From a virus, in IMG/VR virus record IMGVR_UViG_3300049259_000177, positions 50,595 through 114,594 of that record: DNA of 64,000 nucleotides, one strand, 5' to 3'. This document shows, in pieces, positions 41,129 to 49,061 of the stretch (position 1 is the stretch's first letter; every line of letters starts with the position of its first letter). The notes under the pieces were generated by a model that ran no database searches, had not been told where the DNA came from, and worked only from the letters and a program-made list of their open reading frames with translations. The position numbers and the translations under genes are program-made.

Positions 41129-43681
41129 TTAGTCGTCGTCCTTGCCCGCGCGGTGGTCGGACCAGCCCTCGGGCACCGGCGGCGGGACGTAGGAAGGTCG
41201 CTCGTGTTCACGAGCCATGTCGACGAAGCGGCTGTAGTGCCCTTGGAAGACGACCGGCACGGTACGGGTCGGGCCGTTGCGCTGCTTCGCGACGATCAGG
41301 TCGGCTTCGCCCGCGCGGGGTGACTCTTTGTCGTAGTAGTCCTCGCGGTGTAGCAGGATCACGACGTCCGCGTCCTGCTCCAAACTGCCCGACTCACGTA
41401 GGTCACTCAACATTGGCCGCTTATCGCCGCGCGTCTCCGGATTGCGATTCAACTGTGACAGCGCCACCACCGGCACGTTCAGTTCCTTCGCGAGCAACTT
41501 GAGCGAGCGGGTTATCTCGCTGACCTCCTGCTGGCGGTTCTCGCTGCGTCGGCCGAGGGTCGTGAGTTGCACGTAGTCGATGACGACGAGGCGCAGGTCG
41601 ATGCTCGCCTTGAGCCGTCGGCACTTGGTGCGCATCTCGATCGGCGTGGTCAGCGGGCTGTCGTCGATGTAGAGCGGAGACGACACGATCTCACCGAGCC
41701 TGCTCGCGAGCCGCGCCCAGTTCTCATCGCTCATCCGTCCGCCGCGAATGTTCTCCAACGGCACGCGGGCTTCCGCGCTGAACAACCGCATCACGATCTC
41801 GGTGCGGCCCATCTCCAACGAGAAGATGACCGACGCGCGCCCGTAGCGGATGGATGCCGAGCGCATGAAATCTAACGCAAGAGTTGAGTTGTGCGTGGGA
41901 ATCATGCTTCGACTCGCGAGGTAGAGACCGTCGACGGCGGCCACCTGCACGCACCGGACGGGCACGCTCTCTACTGGCCGCACGTCAGTAATCATCCGGT
42001 GGGACAGACGGACAGCGGGTCGTCGACTCTGATGCGCCCGCCGTTTGCGTTCCAATCGGAATACATCTTCACCGGCTGCGAAAGTCAGCGTATGCGCCAC
42101 GGACGACTCCGGCGTGCGCCCCGGCACTTGCTTGCGAAACCACCCACACCGATAGCCGAGGCTCACAATCAACTCGTACACATCGGCCGCTAAGCGCACG
42201 CTCGTGGAGGTGAATTGCACCTGCCCGGAGGGCATCACTGTTCCGTCGGTGTCGAGCAGCCCCGCGAGCAGGGCGCGTCGCTGCCGCTCGGAGCCACGCA
42301 GATAGGCGCGGGGCACATGCTTGTCGCCCAGAACTCCGAGAGCACGCAGGCGTCCCTGGACGGGCCGGTGAGTACACGGCGGCATCGGCTGTCCCTGGCG
42401 TCGGCATCGCGCCCATAACGTGTTGCACGGCTGGCAGTGCCCAGTTCGCGCATGGCCGCGTCCACACGTCGCTTCGGTCTTGGTCATCGCCACGGTCACG
42501 GCGTTCGGCTTAACGGCAGTGACGGCAGCCGGAATCCCGACGCGAGTGAACGCCTCTACGTAGTGAGGCGCGTCATCGCGATGGCAGGTGATCCGGCTGC
42601 CAGCGCTGTGCCCGTCGCCGAGCCACACGCCGAGCACGTACGGCGGCACTGGCACGTCAACGTCAGGCAGGTCTAGTGGTGCGGTTAGCCGCACGCTGTG
42701 GTTCCGGCGCCCGTCGGCGGTCGGACAGAGTACCGTCTCGGCGATCTGCCGAGTCGTGACAACGAGTGGAGCGGCTCCACGTCGCCGGACCGCGCGGGTC
42801 GCCGTCTCCCATTGATGTTCGGCGTCGGCTATGACCGTTGTGCCGTCGGAGAACACCACCTCATAGCAGGACCGACCAACCATCGTCTCGGTTGCGGCCA
42901 CCACCCGGGTTGGGCATCCATCGGCGCCGAGTAGCCAGTCCCCGACGGCCACCTCGCCCATCGTGGACCAGCCGGTGGGGGTGGGCAGCGGCGTGTCTAA
43001 TGCCAGGGCTTTGCCCAGACCTGGACGCCCAGCGACGATGACCAACTGGCCGGGATGCAGACCGTGGATCAACTCGTCGAGTTCGCTGAAACCGGTAGGA
43101 ACACCGATCGCACCGGCACCCTGTCCGCGTGCCTCGATCGCTTCGATCTCGTTCATCGACGACTCGATGACGTCTTCGAGCCGGACGATGTCCTGTGCAT
43201 GGCTGCGTTGCGCGATGCTGAACAGTTCGCCCTGCGCGGCGGTGAGCAAGGCGTCGGCGTCCATGCCGGTGAAGTCGGCATCCGCCTGGTGGCCCATCTG
43301 CACAATGCGGGTTCCGGCGGCGATCATGCGGCGAAGGACCGCTTTGTCGTGCACAATCTGCGCGTAGAACCTGCAATTTGCGGATGTCGGCACTGACGCG
43401 ATGAGGGTGTGCAGGTAGGTCGCGGTGCCGATCTTCACCGTGACTTTCCGCTGATCACATTCGGCGAGCACGCTGATCGCGTCGACCGGCTGGCCGTTGC
43501 CGTACATCTCGATCAGCACGCCGTAGAGCAGTTCGTGTGCGGGTCGATAGAAGTCGTTGGGGGTGAGCACGTCGACAGCGTCGGCGATCGCTTCCTGCGA
43601 CAGCATCATCGACCCGAGCACAGCCTGCTCAGCGTCGATCGCCTGCGGCGGCGTACGGCCGCCGCCGTCCTCCTGGCTCAC
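41129..43681 (-). CDS. dnaB: Replicative DNA helicase DnaB with intein
   Basis: 850-residue precursor, GTG start. Residues 1-224 hold the N-terminal DnaB domain (PPQAIDAEQAVLGSMMLSQE) and the first half of Walker A (GRPGLGK). Residues 225-598 are an intein. Residues 599-850 are the rest of the RecA-like motor: STLALDF completes Walker A, then SLEMGRTEIVMRL, Walker B LVVIDYVQL, and SQLNRNPETRGDKRP. Spliced length about 476 residues, normal for DnaB. Insertion in the P-loop means the helicase is inactive until splicing. The phage thus supplies its own fork helicase and clamp. Confidence 0.95.
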   Translation of the reverse strand: MSQEDGGGRTPPQAIDAEQAVLGSMMLSQEAIADAVDVLTPNDFYRPAHELLYGVLIEMYGNGQPVDAISVLAECDQRKVTVKIGTATYLHTLIASVPTSANCRFYAQIVHDKAVLRRMIAAGTRIVQMGHQADADFTGMDADALLTAAQGELFSIAQRSHAQDIVRLEDVIESSMNEIEAIEARGQGAGAIGVPTGFSELDELIHGLHPGQLVIVAGRPGLGKALALDTPLPTPTGWSTMGEVAVGDWLLGADGCPTRVVAATETMVGRSCYEVVFSDGTTVIADAEHQWETATRAVRRRGAAPLVVTTRQIAETVLCPTADGRRNHSVRLTAPLDLPDVDVPVPPYVLGVWLGDGHSAGSRITCHRDDAPHYVEAFTRVGIPAAVTAVKPNAVTVAMTKTEATCGRGHARTGHCQPCNTLWARCRRQGQPMPPCTHRPVQGRLRALGVLGDKHVPRAYLRGSERQRRALLAGLLDTDGTVMPSGQVQFTSTSVRLAADVYELIVSLGYRCGWFRKQVPGRTPESSVAHTLTFAAGEDVFRLERKRRAHQSRRPAVRLSHRMITDVRPVESVPVRCVQVAAVDGLYLASRSMIPTHNSTLALDFMRSASIRYGRASVIFSLEMGRTEIVMRLFSAEARVPLENIRGGRMSDENWARLASRLGEIVSSPLYIDDSPLTTPIEMRTKCRRLKASIDLRLVVIDYVQLTTLGRRSENRQQEVSEITRSLKLLAKELNVPVVALSQLNRNPETRGDKRPMLSDLRESGSLEQDADVVILLHREDYYDKESPRAGEADLIVAKQRNGPTRTVPVVFQGHYSRFVDMAREHERPSYVPPPVPEGWSDHRAGKDDD
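41888..43009 (-). mobile_element. Class 3 (WCT) intein in the DnaB P-loop
   Basis: Residues 225-598 (374 aa). It starts with Ala (ALALDTPLPTPTGW), not Cys or Ser, and ends PTHN before Ser599. The class 3 marker residues are present: Trp291 in EHQWET (block B), Cys577 in PVRCVQV (block F), Thr596 in PTHN (block G). LAGLIDADG-type motifs occur in VLGVWLGDGHSAG and LLAGLLDTDGTV. A CGRGHARTGHCQPC segment between them could bind zinc. The layout matches the DnaB intein type described from mycobacteriophage Bethlehem. Confidence 0.9.
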
Positions 43682-43746
43682 CGCTTCGCCCTTCGGTGAC
43701 TGATGTGGAGCCTCACGTTATCGGCGGACGCCGACAGGTTGGCGCG

Positions 43747-44175
43747 TCAGAGATCGGCATCCGTAGCGGCGACGACGAGGGCGAGAACGTTCTCCATGTC
43801 GGGCACGCCTTGTTCGAGCACGGCACGCGCGAGCACGGCATGGCTGACGGTCATGCTGTGCATATACCACTGCTCCGGCGTCGGGACGACCCGGACCTCG
43901 GGAACGTGTCCGATCGACGCACACACATCGGCGTAGGCGACCGAGTCATAGAACGGCTCGGTCCATTCGAGGCACTCATCGTGGTCGGCGTAGATGTCGA
44001 GCACGTCGGCAACGGCGGCGCCGTTGAGACCGCTGCCGGGAGGCGCGGTGAGCCCGAGGAAGCGCGCTTTGTCCTCCTCGGTCATCGCGGCTTCGACGGC
44101 AAGCGCGCTGCGAGTCATGGCGCGCTGGCGCCCGGCCTCGGCCTGCTCGATGGTCAGTTCGTCTTCGTTGGTCAT
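43747..44175 (-). CDS. Unknown 142-aa acidic protein
   Basis: ATG at 44175 in an ATGA overlap with the HTH-like gene, so co-translated with it. Helical and acidic start (NEDELTIEQAEAGRQRAMTR), then IYADHDECLEWTEPFYDSVA. The end (PEQWYMHSMTVSHAVLARAV) is amphipathic helical. No family recognised. Lies directly before dnaB. Confidence 0.7.
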   Translation of the reverse strand: MTNEDELTIEQAEAGRQRAMTRSALAVEAAMTEEDKARFLGLTAPPGSGLNGAAVADVLDIYADHDECLEWTEPFYDSVAYADVCASIGHVPEVRVVPTPEQWYMHSMTVSHAVLARAVLEQGVPDMENVLALVVAATDADL

Positions 44176-44630
44176 CGTCGTCCTTGTCTCAACTGCGCAA
44201 CGCGGGCGGTGGTAAGCCCGGTGCACTTGGCTACTTCGGAGTTGCGGTACGCACCGCCGCCGGGCTTGCGGTAGCGGCCGTTCAGCATGCCGGTGGCGGC
44301 TTCGTCGCGGACCTCACGGGCCTCGTTGGCGAGCGTCTCGTTGCGGGCGACGGTGGCCGCCGCGCGGCTCATGACCTGTTCGGCATTCGAGATCTTGCCG
44401 ATCCGGCCGACGCGCTCGGCGATGTCTACGAACGCGCTACGACTGACGCCGATCGCGCGGTAGACGTCGACTGGCCCCCAGTTGTAGTGGCGATGCAAGG
44501 ACATGGCGGCGGCGTCACGCTCCTGGCGTGCCTCGTCGGCCCGGGCTCGGGCCGCACGGATGATCTTCGCGGCCTGGGTCGCGCGCTTGCCTGGGTCCTT
44601 GATGGCGCGGACAGACTCGATCGTTGGCAT
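44172..44630 (-). CDS. Putative DNA-binding protein with two helix-turn-helix-like segments
   Basis: 152 residues, ATG with AGGGA upstream, about 50 bases after the leader hairpin. A basic coiled start (IIRAARARADEARQERDAAA) precedes a first HTH-like segment, WGPVDVYRAIGVSRSAFVDI. A linker of helices is followed by a second, YRNSEVAKCTGLTTARVAQL. The pairing of two recognition-type helices suits binding to a bipartite or palindromic site. Its promoter carries two operator blocks, so autoregulation is plausible. A candidate regulator of the type E sites, by inference only. Confidence 0.65.
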   Translation of the reverse strand: MPTIESVRAIKDPGKRATQAAKIIRAARARADEARQERDAAAMSLHRHYNWGPVDVYRAIGVSRSAFVDIAERVGRIGKISNAEQVMSRAAATVARNETLANEAREVRDEAATGMLNGRYRKPGGGAYRNSEVAKCTGLTTARVAQLRQGRR

Positions 44631-44681
44631 GGTCGGTCCCTGACGGTGCTGATGGGGAAGGTGATGACGGTCTCCTCTTGG

Positions 44682-44747
44682 CCGGGTCGCTCAACCGGAC
44701 GTTACGGACGGTACCCGCTTAGCGACTGTCATGCAACCCGCTTAGCG
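44682..44747 (-). promoter_or_regulatory. Type E promoter with two operators and leader hairpin (HTH gene)
   Basis: -35 TTGCAT at 44731-44736, a 17-base spacer, and -10 TACCGT at 44708-44713. Operator cores CGCTAAGCGGG at 44714-44724 and again at 44737-44747, just upstream of the -35. Hairpin CCGG-TTGAGCGAC-CCGG at 44682-44698, then AGAGGAG. The only site with two adjacent operators. Confidence 0.65.
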
Positions 44748-44748
44748 A

Positions 44749-45698
44749 TCACCACCTGGCCGGGGTGGCGGCGTAGGTCATCTGGCGGCCAACGCGACGG
44801 CCCTTGGCGATCTCGTCAAGACGCCGGGCGACCGCGAGGGCATAGGCACGAGGCTTGCGACCGGCAGGTCCGTAGTTCCCGGCGACCACGGCGGCGCGAA
44901 CGGTGGCGGCGGCTTTGGCGAGCCGCTTCTCGTCGAGCCACGGCGCCTTGTCGCCGATCTTCGCGGACGACAGCACCCGGGCGGCATCGAGCGCCCGGCG
45001 TCGATGGCGCGAGCCCACCGGGCCGAAGTACGGCTCGACCGGGCGGTGGTCGACGACGAGCCAGCGAATCGTCCGGGCCGCATCACGACGGGCGTGCTCG
45101 CCGGGCCCTGCCTGCGCGCGTGCACGGGCGCGGTCCCGGCGTTCGGAGGAGGAGAGGACCGGATGGCCACCAGCGGCCGGTAGGACGCGGCTGGGGGCCA
45201 CCTTGACCCTGTGTTCACGGTACGCGGCACGTAACCACCGGGCGGCCTGCGCGCCCATCCGGTAGCGGACGAGGAACAGGAAGACGGCAGCAAACTCGGG
45301 GCCGTGCGGCGCGCAGTACCGGCCACCGTCACAGGTCGCGGTGAGGTTATGTGCAACCTCGTGCAAGATCACCCGCTCGTTGCGGGCCCACGGCGGTAGT
45401 GCAATCCGGTCGCCATAGAACGAGCCGGTCGCATCGCCCCGGCTTTCCAGTGCACGGTGATGGTGCGCTGACCGAACCGACTCTGAAACCACGACTGGCG
45501 GACGAGGTCATCGACATACCGCTGGCAATCCTCGATGGAGCACGCCTTGCCGCCGTCGCTCTGGCGGATGATCCGAGCGTCGACGACGAGCGTCACGCAC
45601 GCTTTGGTGCTGTGGTTGACCGGCAGGGTGCGCTCGGCGTCGTAGAGCCGCTGCCGCTGCGTGTCGCGGGCCCGATCGTAGGTGGCGGTGAGCCTCAT
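44749..45698 (-). pseudogene. Zinc metallopeptidase gene split by a -1 frame change
   Basis: The first 87 codons run from the ATG at 45698 (ATGA overlap with the previous gene): LYDAERTLPVNHSTKACVTL, later QRYVDDLVRQSWFQ and FGQRTITVHWKAG. The family sequence then continues one frame back, with DRIALPPWARNERVILHEVA, HNL, and HGPEFAAVFLFLV. The shift is at the GGGG run 45437-45440; one extra G would restore a frame of about 316 residues. HEVAH with a downstream His in HGPEF is the zinc site. The C-terminal 150 residues are basic and helical. A sequencing error, a true mutation, or a programmed slip are all possible. Confidence 0.7.
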
Positions 45699-46018
45699 CG
45701 GGCCGCCGCCTTGCGGGCCCAGCGCACCTTGCGACCGATCGGACGATCCGGCACGAGCGCGGCGGCGACCGTGCGGTCGCAGTCCCGGTCGTGGGTGGCG
45801 GCTCTGCCTGCTTTGCTCGACGGCCGGACGTACGTCAGGTCGACGAGGTCGAAGTAGCGGACCTGGCCGGTGGCGGCGCGGCGGCACTCGATCTTCCATT
45901 CGCCGTCGCGGTCGTAGAACGACAGTACGTGCCAGACGCCGAGCCGGGTCCGGGCGGTGACCTTGACGGTGCTGGTTCCGGCGTGGAGGGCGAAGCCTCC
46001 GAGTCTTGGATGTTCCAC
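45695..46018 (-). CDS. Unknown 107-aa protein with type E leader
   Basis: GTG at 46018 with ACAGGAG six bases upstream, just after a leader hairpin; the frame is open further upstream through that hairpin, but only from a TTG. Beta-rich: VKVTARTRLGVWHVLSFYDR, then DGEWKIECRRAATGQVRYFD, and a basic C-terminus (RPIGRKVRWARKAAAR). Could bind nucleic acid. Family unknown. Confidence 0.7.
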   Translation of the reverse strand: MEHPRLGGFALHAGTSTVKVTARTRLGVWHVLSFYDRDGEWKIECRRAATGQVRYFDLVDLTYVRPSSKAGRAATHDRDCDRTVAAALVPDRPIGRKVRWARKAAAR

Positions 46019-46035
46019 TGCCTGCTCCTGTTTCG

Positions 46036-46095
46036 GGCCGTCGCTCGCGGCCGTCTGAGTCAAGTATAGCGGACGGGGTACACCCGCTTAGCGGG
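46036..46095 (-). promoter_or_regulatory. Type E operator, promoter and leader hairpin (107-aa gene)
   Basis: Operator at 46081-46095 is the most symmetric copy: its centre CCCGCTAAGCGGG is a perfect 13-bp palindrome. A canonical -10 TATACT lies at 46063-46068. The usual -35 is not visible, and the operator overlaps where it should be. Hairpin GGCCG-CGAGCGA-CGGCC at 46036-46052, then ACAGGAG. Confidence 0.6.
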
Positions 46096-46160
46096 TTCCG
46101 AGGCCCCGACCTGCACGTTCGTCTCGCGACACGCCGTGACTTGACACGTGTTTTGCGTGT

Positions 46161-46173
46161 ACCCGCTTAGCGG
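46161..46173 (-). promoter_or_regulatory. Additional type E operator copy
   Basis: CCGCTAAGCGGGT on the minus strand, right after the stop of the 84-aa gene and 80 bases upstream of the previous element. No matching -10 or hairpin, so it may be an operator only. Confidence 0.5.
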
Positions 46174-46421
46174 ACGGCGAGGGCCAGTTCGAGGGCCAGC
46201 GGCGACTCCGGCCGCAGCCCCGAGACTGGACCGACATAGGCACGGTGCGTCGAGTCCTTGACACACCCGTCGTGCACGAGGTCGACGACGGCGCCGATCG
46301 CTTCCAGTCGGACGTCACCGCCCCCGCACTTTGGGCACGTCGATGCGAGAGGGACGGTGACCGGGGTCAGCGTCGTCATTCTCTGTCGATCTCCCGGCGC
46401 AGTGTTGCTCGATAACTGCAT
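46167..46421 (-). CDS. Small zinc-binding protein, probably leaderless
   Basis: 84 residues from ATG 46421, which lies six bases after a type L -10; an internal ATG at 46379 has weak SD-like GGGAG and is the alternative start. Contains ASTCPKCGGGDVRLEAIGAV and DGCVKDSTHRAY, a CxxC zinc-knuckle pattern. Function unknown. Confidence 0.6.
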   Translation of the reverse strand: MQLSSNTAPGDRQRMTTLTPVTVPLASTCPKCGGGDVRLEAIGAVVDLVHDGCVKDSTHRAYVGPVSGLRPESPLALELALAVR

Positions 46422-46427
46422 GGCGGT

Positions 46428-46462
46428 ACGGAATCACCCAAACGGGTTAGCGTCGCGTCGAA
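46428..46462 (-). promoter_or_regulatory. Type L promoter, leaderless (84-aa gene)
   Basis: -35 GCGACG at 46451-46456 in TTCGACGCGACGCTAA, a 17-base spacer, and -10-like TTCCGT at 46428-46433, then six bases to ATG 46421. Confidence 0.5.
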
Positions 46463-46477
46463 GAGGACTAAGCGGGC

Positions 46478-46876
46478 CTACTCGCCTATCACATGCACCT
46501 CGGCATAGGCGATGTCGGTGCTCTCGGCGATCACCTCGACCTCGTCTTCGCTGATCGGCACGCCGAGCCGACGGTGCGCCCGAGGCTTGCCGCTGGCGCT
46601 GAACAACTTGACCGAGACACGCTCGCTGCCCAGCCCGTGCTTGATCGCGACGATCCCCGTCGGCTCCGGCGCAAGATTCTCGACCTTCGCGAACTTTTTG
46701 CGGAGCGGTAACAGGCCCTCGTTCGCCATCCGCTCGCGAACGACGTCGACGGCGCGCATGAACAGCGCCCAGCCCTTCGCCGGGTCACCGGCGGCACTGA
46801 CGACCGGCTGGATGATGAGACCTATCGCGCTGGCAACATGCTCGACGAGCGCGACCTCGTCTACTGGCTCAGGCAA
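46478..46876 (-). CDS. Unknown 132-aa protein
   Basis: Overlaps the previous gene by eight bases. Helical first half (HVASAIGLIIQPVVSAAGDP, then WALFMRAVDVVRERM), a basic middle (LPLRKKFAKV), and a beta-rich, acidic end (SEDEVEVIAESTDIAYAEVH). Downstream of the HerA-like ATPase in the same coupled run. No family recognised. Confidence 0.65.
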   Translation of the reverse strand: MPEPVDEVALVEHVASAIGLIIQPVVSAAGDPAKGWALFMRAVDVVRERMANEGLLPLRKKFAKVENLAPEPTGIVAIKHGLGSERVSVKLFSASGKPRAHRRLGVPISEDEVEVIAESTDIAYAEVHVIGE

Positions 46877-47144
46877 GAGTCACCTCCTCGACCGAGGCGG
46901 CGCCTGACTTCACCGAGAGCAGCCGGTGGCCGATCTCGACCAGCCTCGGGCCAGAAATACGGCTCATGTCGCCGTGAACGATCTTGATGCGCTGGCGGTG
47001 GACGCCGTCGAGGTGACGAGCCTGCGTAACGTGCATAGCGTCGGGGCCGCGCACCGGGAGCCCGTGCTCGCGACAGTAGTGCTCGTAGGAGTCGTTCCGC
47101 CCGCCGACGTAGATCATGAGCACCGGAACATTCACTGGTTCCAT
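46869..47144 (-). CDS. Unknown 91-aa protein
   Basis: Start overlaps the end of the ATPase gene by 13 bases. VPVLMIYVGGRNDSYEHYCR near the start looks like a beta-alpha unit; RIKIVHGDMSRISGPRLVEI follows. Could be a small Rossmann-like or nucleotide-binding protein, but no motif is decisive. Confidence 0.65.
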   Translation of the reverse strand: MEPVNVPVLMIYVGGRNDSYEHYCREHGLPVRGPDAMHVTQARHLDGVHRQRIKIVHGDMSRISGPRLVEIGHRLLSVKSGAASVEEVTLA

Positions 47145-49042
47145 GCTCGGCCGATCTCGTCGTTGGCGACGACTTTCGTCGTCGTGGTGGTCACGAGGTC
47201 GTAGCCGCGCAAGGCCGACATGCCGTTGCGGTAGGTCGACTTCGAGCGGTCCACGTCGGCGAGCCGGGCTACCTCGTCATGGTCGACCCACTCCGGCCAG
47301 TGGTCAAGGATCGCGGTGAGCATCCGCTTCGGCGTCTCGCTGAGCAGGCCCATCCAGTGATCGACGAGCGCGCGGCCGGTCGGCAGAGGCTCGTAGGTGT
47401 CCCCCAGCGCGTCCACGCCGTTCTGCGTGACCGTTGGCGACGTGGTCGAGCCTTCGATGTAGCCCTTGCCGCGCAGCGTCGACATGGCGTTGCGGAACGT
47501 GGAGCGCTTGCGGCTGACACCGGAGCGGGCAGCGATCACCCGGTCGGTCAACGGGATGCCCGCCTCGACCATGACAGTGAGGATGCGCCGGGGCGCGCCG
47601 CTCAGCGACGGGTCCGGTTCGGTGTCCGGGGACGGCGCGCTATGCGTAGCGCGTTGCACCTGTGGCACAGGTGCCGGTGTGGCACGCCGAGGTGCCTCCT
47701 GTGGCACACGATGTGCCACACCGGTTGCAGGTTGTGCAACCCGTGTGGCACGTTCTGCACCCTTCGAGGCTCGATGATGCACCTCACCGGACGGCACGAG
47801 CGCCTTCGTCACAAACTCCCGCTCGACGGCGATACGCTGCTCGACCTCGGCGAAGGCGGCGTCGAGGCGCTGCACGACGGCCACGGCGTCCTCGGAGAGC
47901 CCCACGGGCTCAGCGGGCCGCGCGGCTAGTTCGGCTTGTAGCGCGTCGATCTCGGCCTGTAGGGCGGCTTTCTGCTCGCGCAGCGCCGTCTCACGGATGC
48001 CTGCGGCGCCTACCTCGTCGGCGAGGCGGGCGCGCTCGACCTCGATGCGGCGCACCTCGGCGCGTAGCACCTTCGGGTTGCTCGCGTTGGCCTCCTCAAC
48101 GACCTCGGCCATCCTCGTCCGGTAGACGTCGAGGTCCACGGTCGCGCCGGTACCGACGACCCGACGGGCCCGCTCGCCGGGCTTGGGTGTGACGGAGGAG
48201 TCGAACGTCTCCCGGGCACGGATCTGCACGACGCCTTCGCGTTCAAGCCAGCCAGGAGAGACGAGCAGCGCGGTGCCGACAGCCAGTTTGCGGACCTGCT
48301 CGATCATCGCCCGCTGGTCGGCCTTCGGGACGTGCTCACCGAGCCAGTCGATGATTGCGTCGATCGAGTTGGGGCCGACGGTGCGGAAGGCGAGCATCAT
48401 GTCGGCGAGTTCGGCGACGGACTTGTTGAGCCGAGCGGAGCGCTGGGTGAACAGGCCGACGCCGATGCCGACGTTGCGGCCCTCCTCGACCAACTGCTCC
48501 CACGCGGCCACCGAGGCGGCTAGATCCGGGTTGCCGTGCGGAATCTGCTGGGGAATGTAGCGAGCGGCCTCGTCGAGTGCGACGAAGATCGGGTCGCGTC
48601 GCTGGCCGTCGACGAGGGAACCCTGTCGCATATAGAGGCGCCGGATGAACGCGGTGATGAAGCGGGTCCGCTCGCCGTGCGTCCACATCTTGCCGAGGTG
48701 GTCACGGGAGCAGTCGACGATGACATTGACGTGCTCGTCGGCGACGAGGTCGGCGACGATCTCGCCGCTGCCCGGCGTGATCGGCATGTCGCCGTGGGTG
48801 CCACCGAGGATTAGGCAGGGGACGCCGTCACCTCGTCCGTCGGCCGCGTGGCGTAGGCCCCAGTGCACGCCGATCGGGTCGATCGAGCACCACCGCAGCG
48901 CGGCCTTGCTCATCTCCTCAAGCACGACCGAGAGCAGGTTGGTCTTCCCCATCCCCTTTGAGCCATAGACGAGCAGCGTCGCGGTGACGGCGTCAAGCGT
49001 CAGGTCCAGGCCAGCACCGATGTGCAGGCGGCGGGTGGGCAC
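47132..49042 (-). CDS. HerA/FtsK-like ATPase with winged-helix repeats
   Basis: 636 residues. N-terminal RecA-like motor: Walker A YGSKGMGKTN at 26-35, Walker B IFVALDEAARYIP at 152-164, then GLFTQRSARLN as in HerA/FtsK motors. A coiled coil (about 330-400) leads to a Pro/Gln-rich linker (about 430-480) whose DNA holds a GTGGCAC repeat cluster. Two related winged-helix domains end the protein: ITDRV-type AARSGVSRKRSTFRNAMSTL and ARLADVDRSKSTYRNGMSAL, with about 90 residues between equivalent points. It acts on DNA, and is encoded right after a 943-aa unknown protein, its likely partner. Confidence 0.8.
   Translation of the reverse strand: MPTRRLHIGAGLDLTLDAVTATLLVYGSKGMGKTNLLSVVLEEMSKAALRWCSIDPIGVHWGLRHAADGRGDGVPCLILGGTHGDMPITPGSGEIVADLVADEHVNVIVDCSRDHLGKMWTHGERTRFITAFIRRLYMRQGSLVDGQRRDPIFVALDEAARYIPQQIPHGNPDLAASVAAWEQLVEEGRNVGIGVGLFTQRSARLNKSVAELADMMLAFRTVGPNSIDAIIDWLGEHVPKADQRAMIEQVRKLAVGTALLVSPGWLEREGVVQIRARETFDSSVTPKPGERARRVVGTGATVDLDVYRTRMAEVVEEANASNPKVLRAEVRRIEVERARLADEVGAAGIRETALREQKAALQAEIDALQAELAARPAEPVGLSEDAVAVVQRLDAAFAEVEQRIAVEREFVTKALVPSGEVHHRASKGAERATRVAQPATGVAHRVPQEAPRRATPAPVPQVQRATHSAPSPDTEPDPSLSGAPRRILTVMVEAGIPLTDRVIAARSGVSRKRSTFRNAMSTLRGKGYIEGSTTSPTVTQNGVDALGDTYEPLPTGRALVDHWMGLLSETPKRMLTAILDHWPEWVDHDEVARLADVDRSKSTYRNGMSALRGYDLVTTTTTKVVANDEIGRAWNQ
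47661..47751. repeat. Cluster of TGTGGCAC repeats in the ATPase linker
   Basis: Four direct copies of TGTGGCAC (47661, 47678, 47700, 47744) and one inverted copy (TGTGCCACA, 47712-47720) within 91 bases, plus related GTTGCA and GTTGTGCAAC words. They code for the Val-Ala/Arg-Ala linker of the ATPase. The density suggests a protein-binding site such as an iteron array, although simple codon repetition could also produce it. Confidence 0.5.
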
Positions 49043-49061
49043 GAGACGACGCTAGGCCAGG

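Noticed and set aside
45437-45440. Programmed frameshift in the metallopeptidase as the preferred explanation
   Set aside because: The GGGG run is not a standard X-XXY-YYZ heptamer and no downstream structure is evident. An indel is simpler; kept only as an alternative.
46141-46173. Plus-strand promoter beginning TTGACA at 46141
   Set aside because: No -10 at a proper distance and no plus-strand gene follows.
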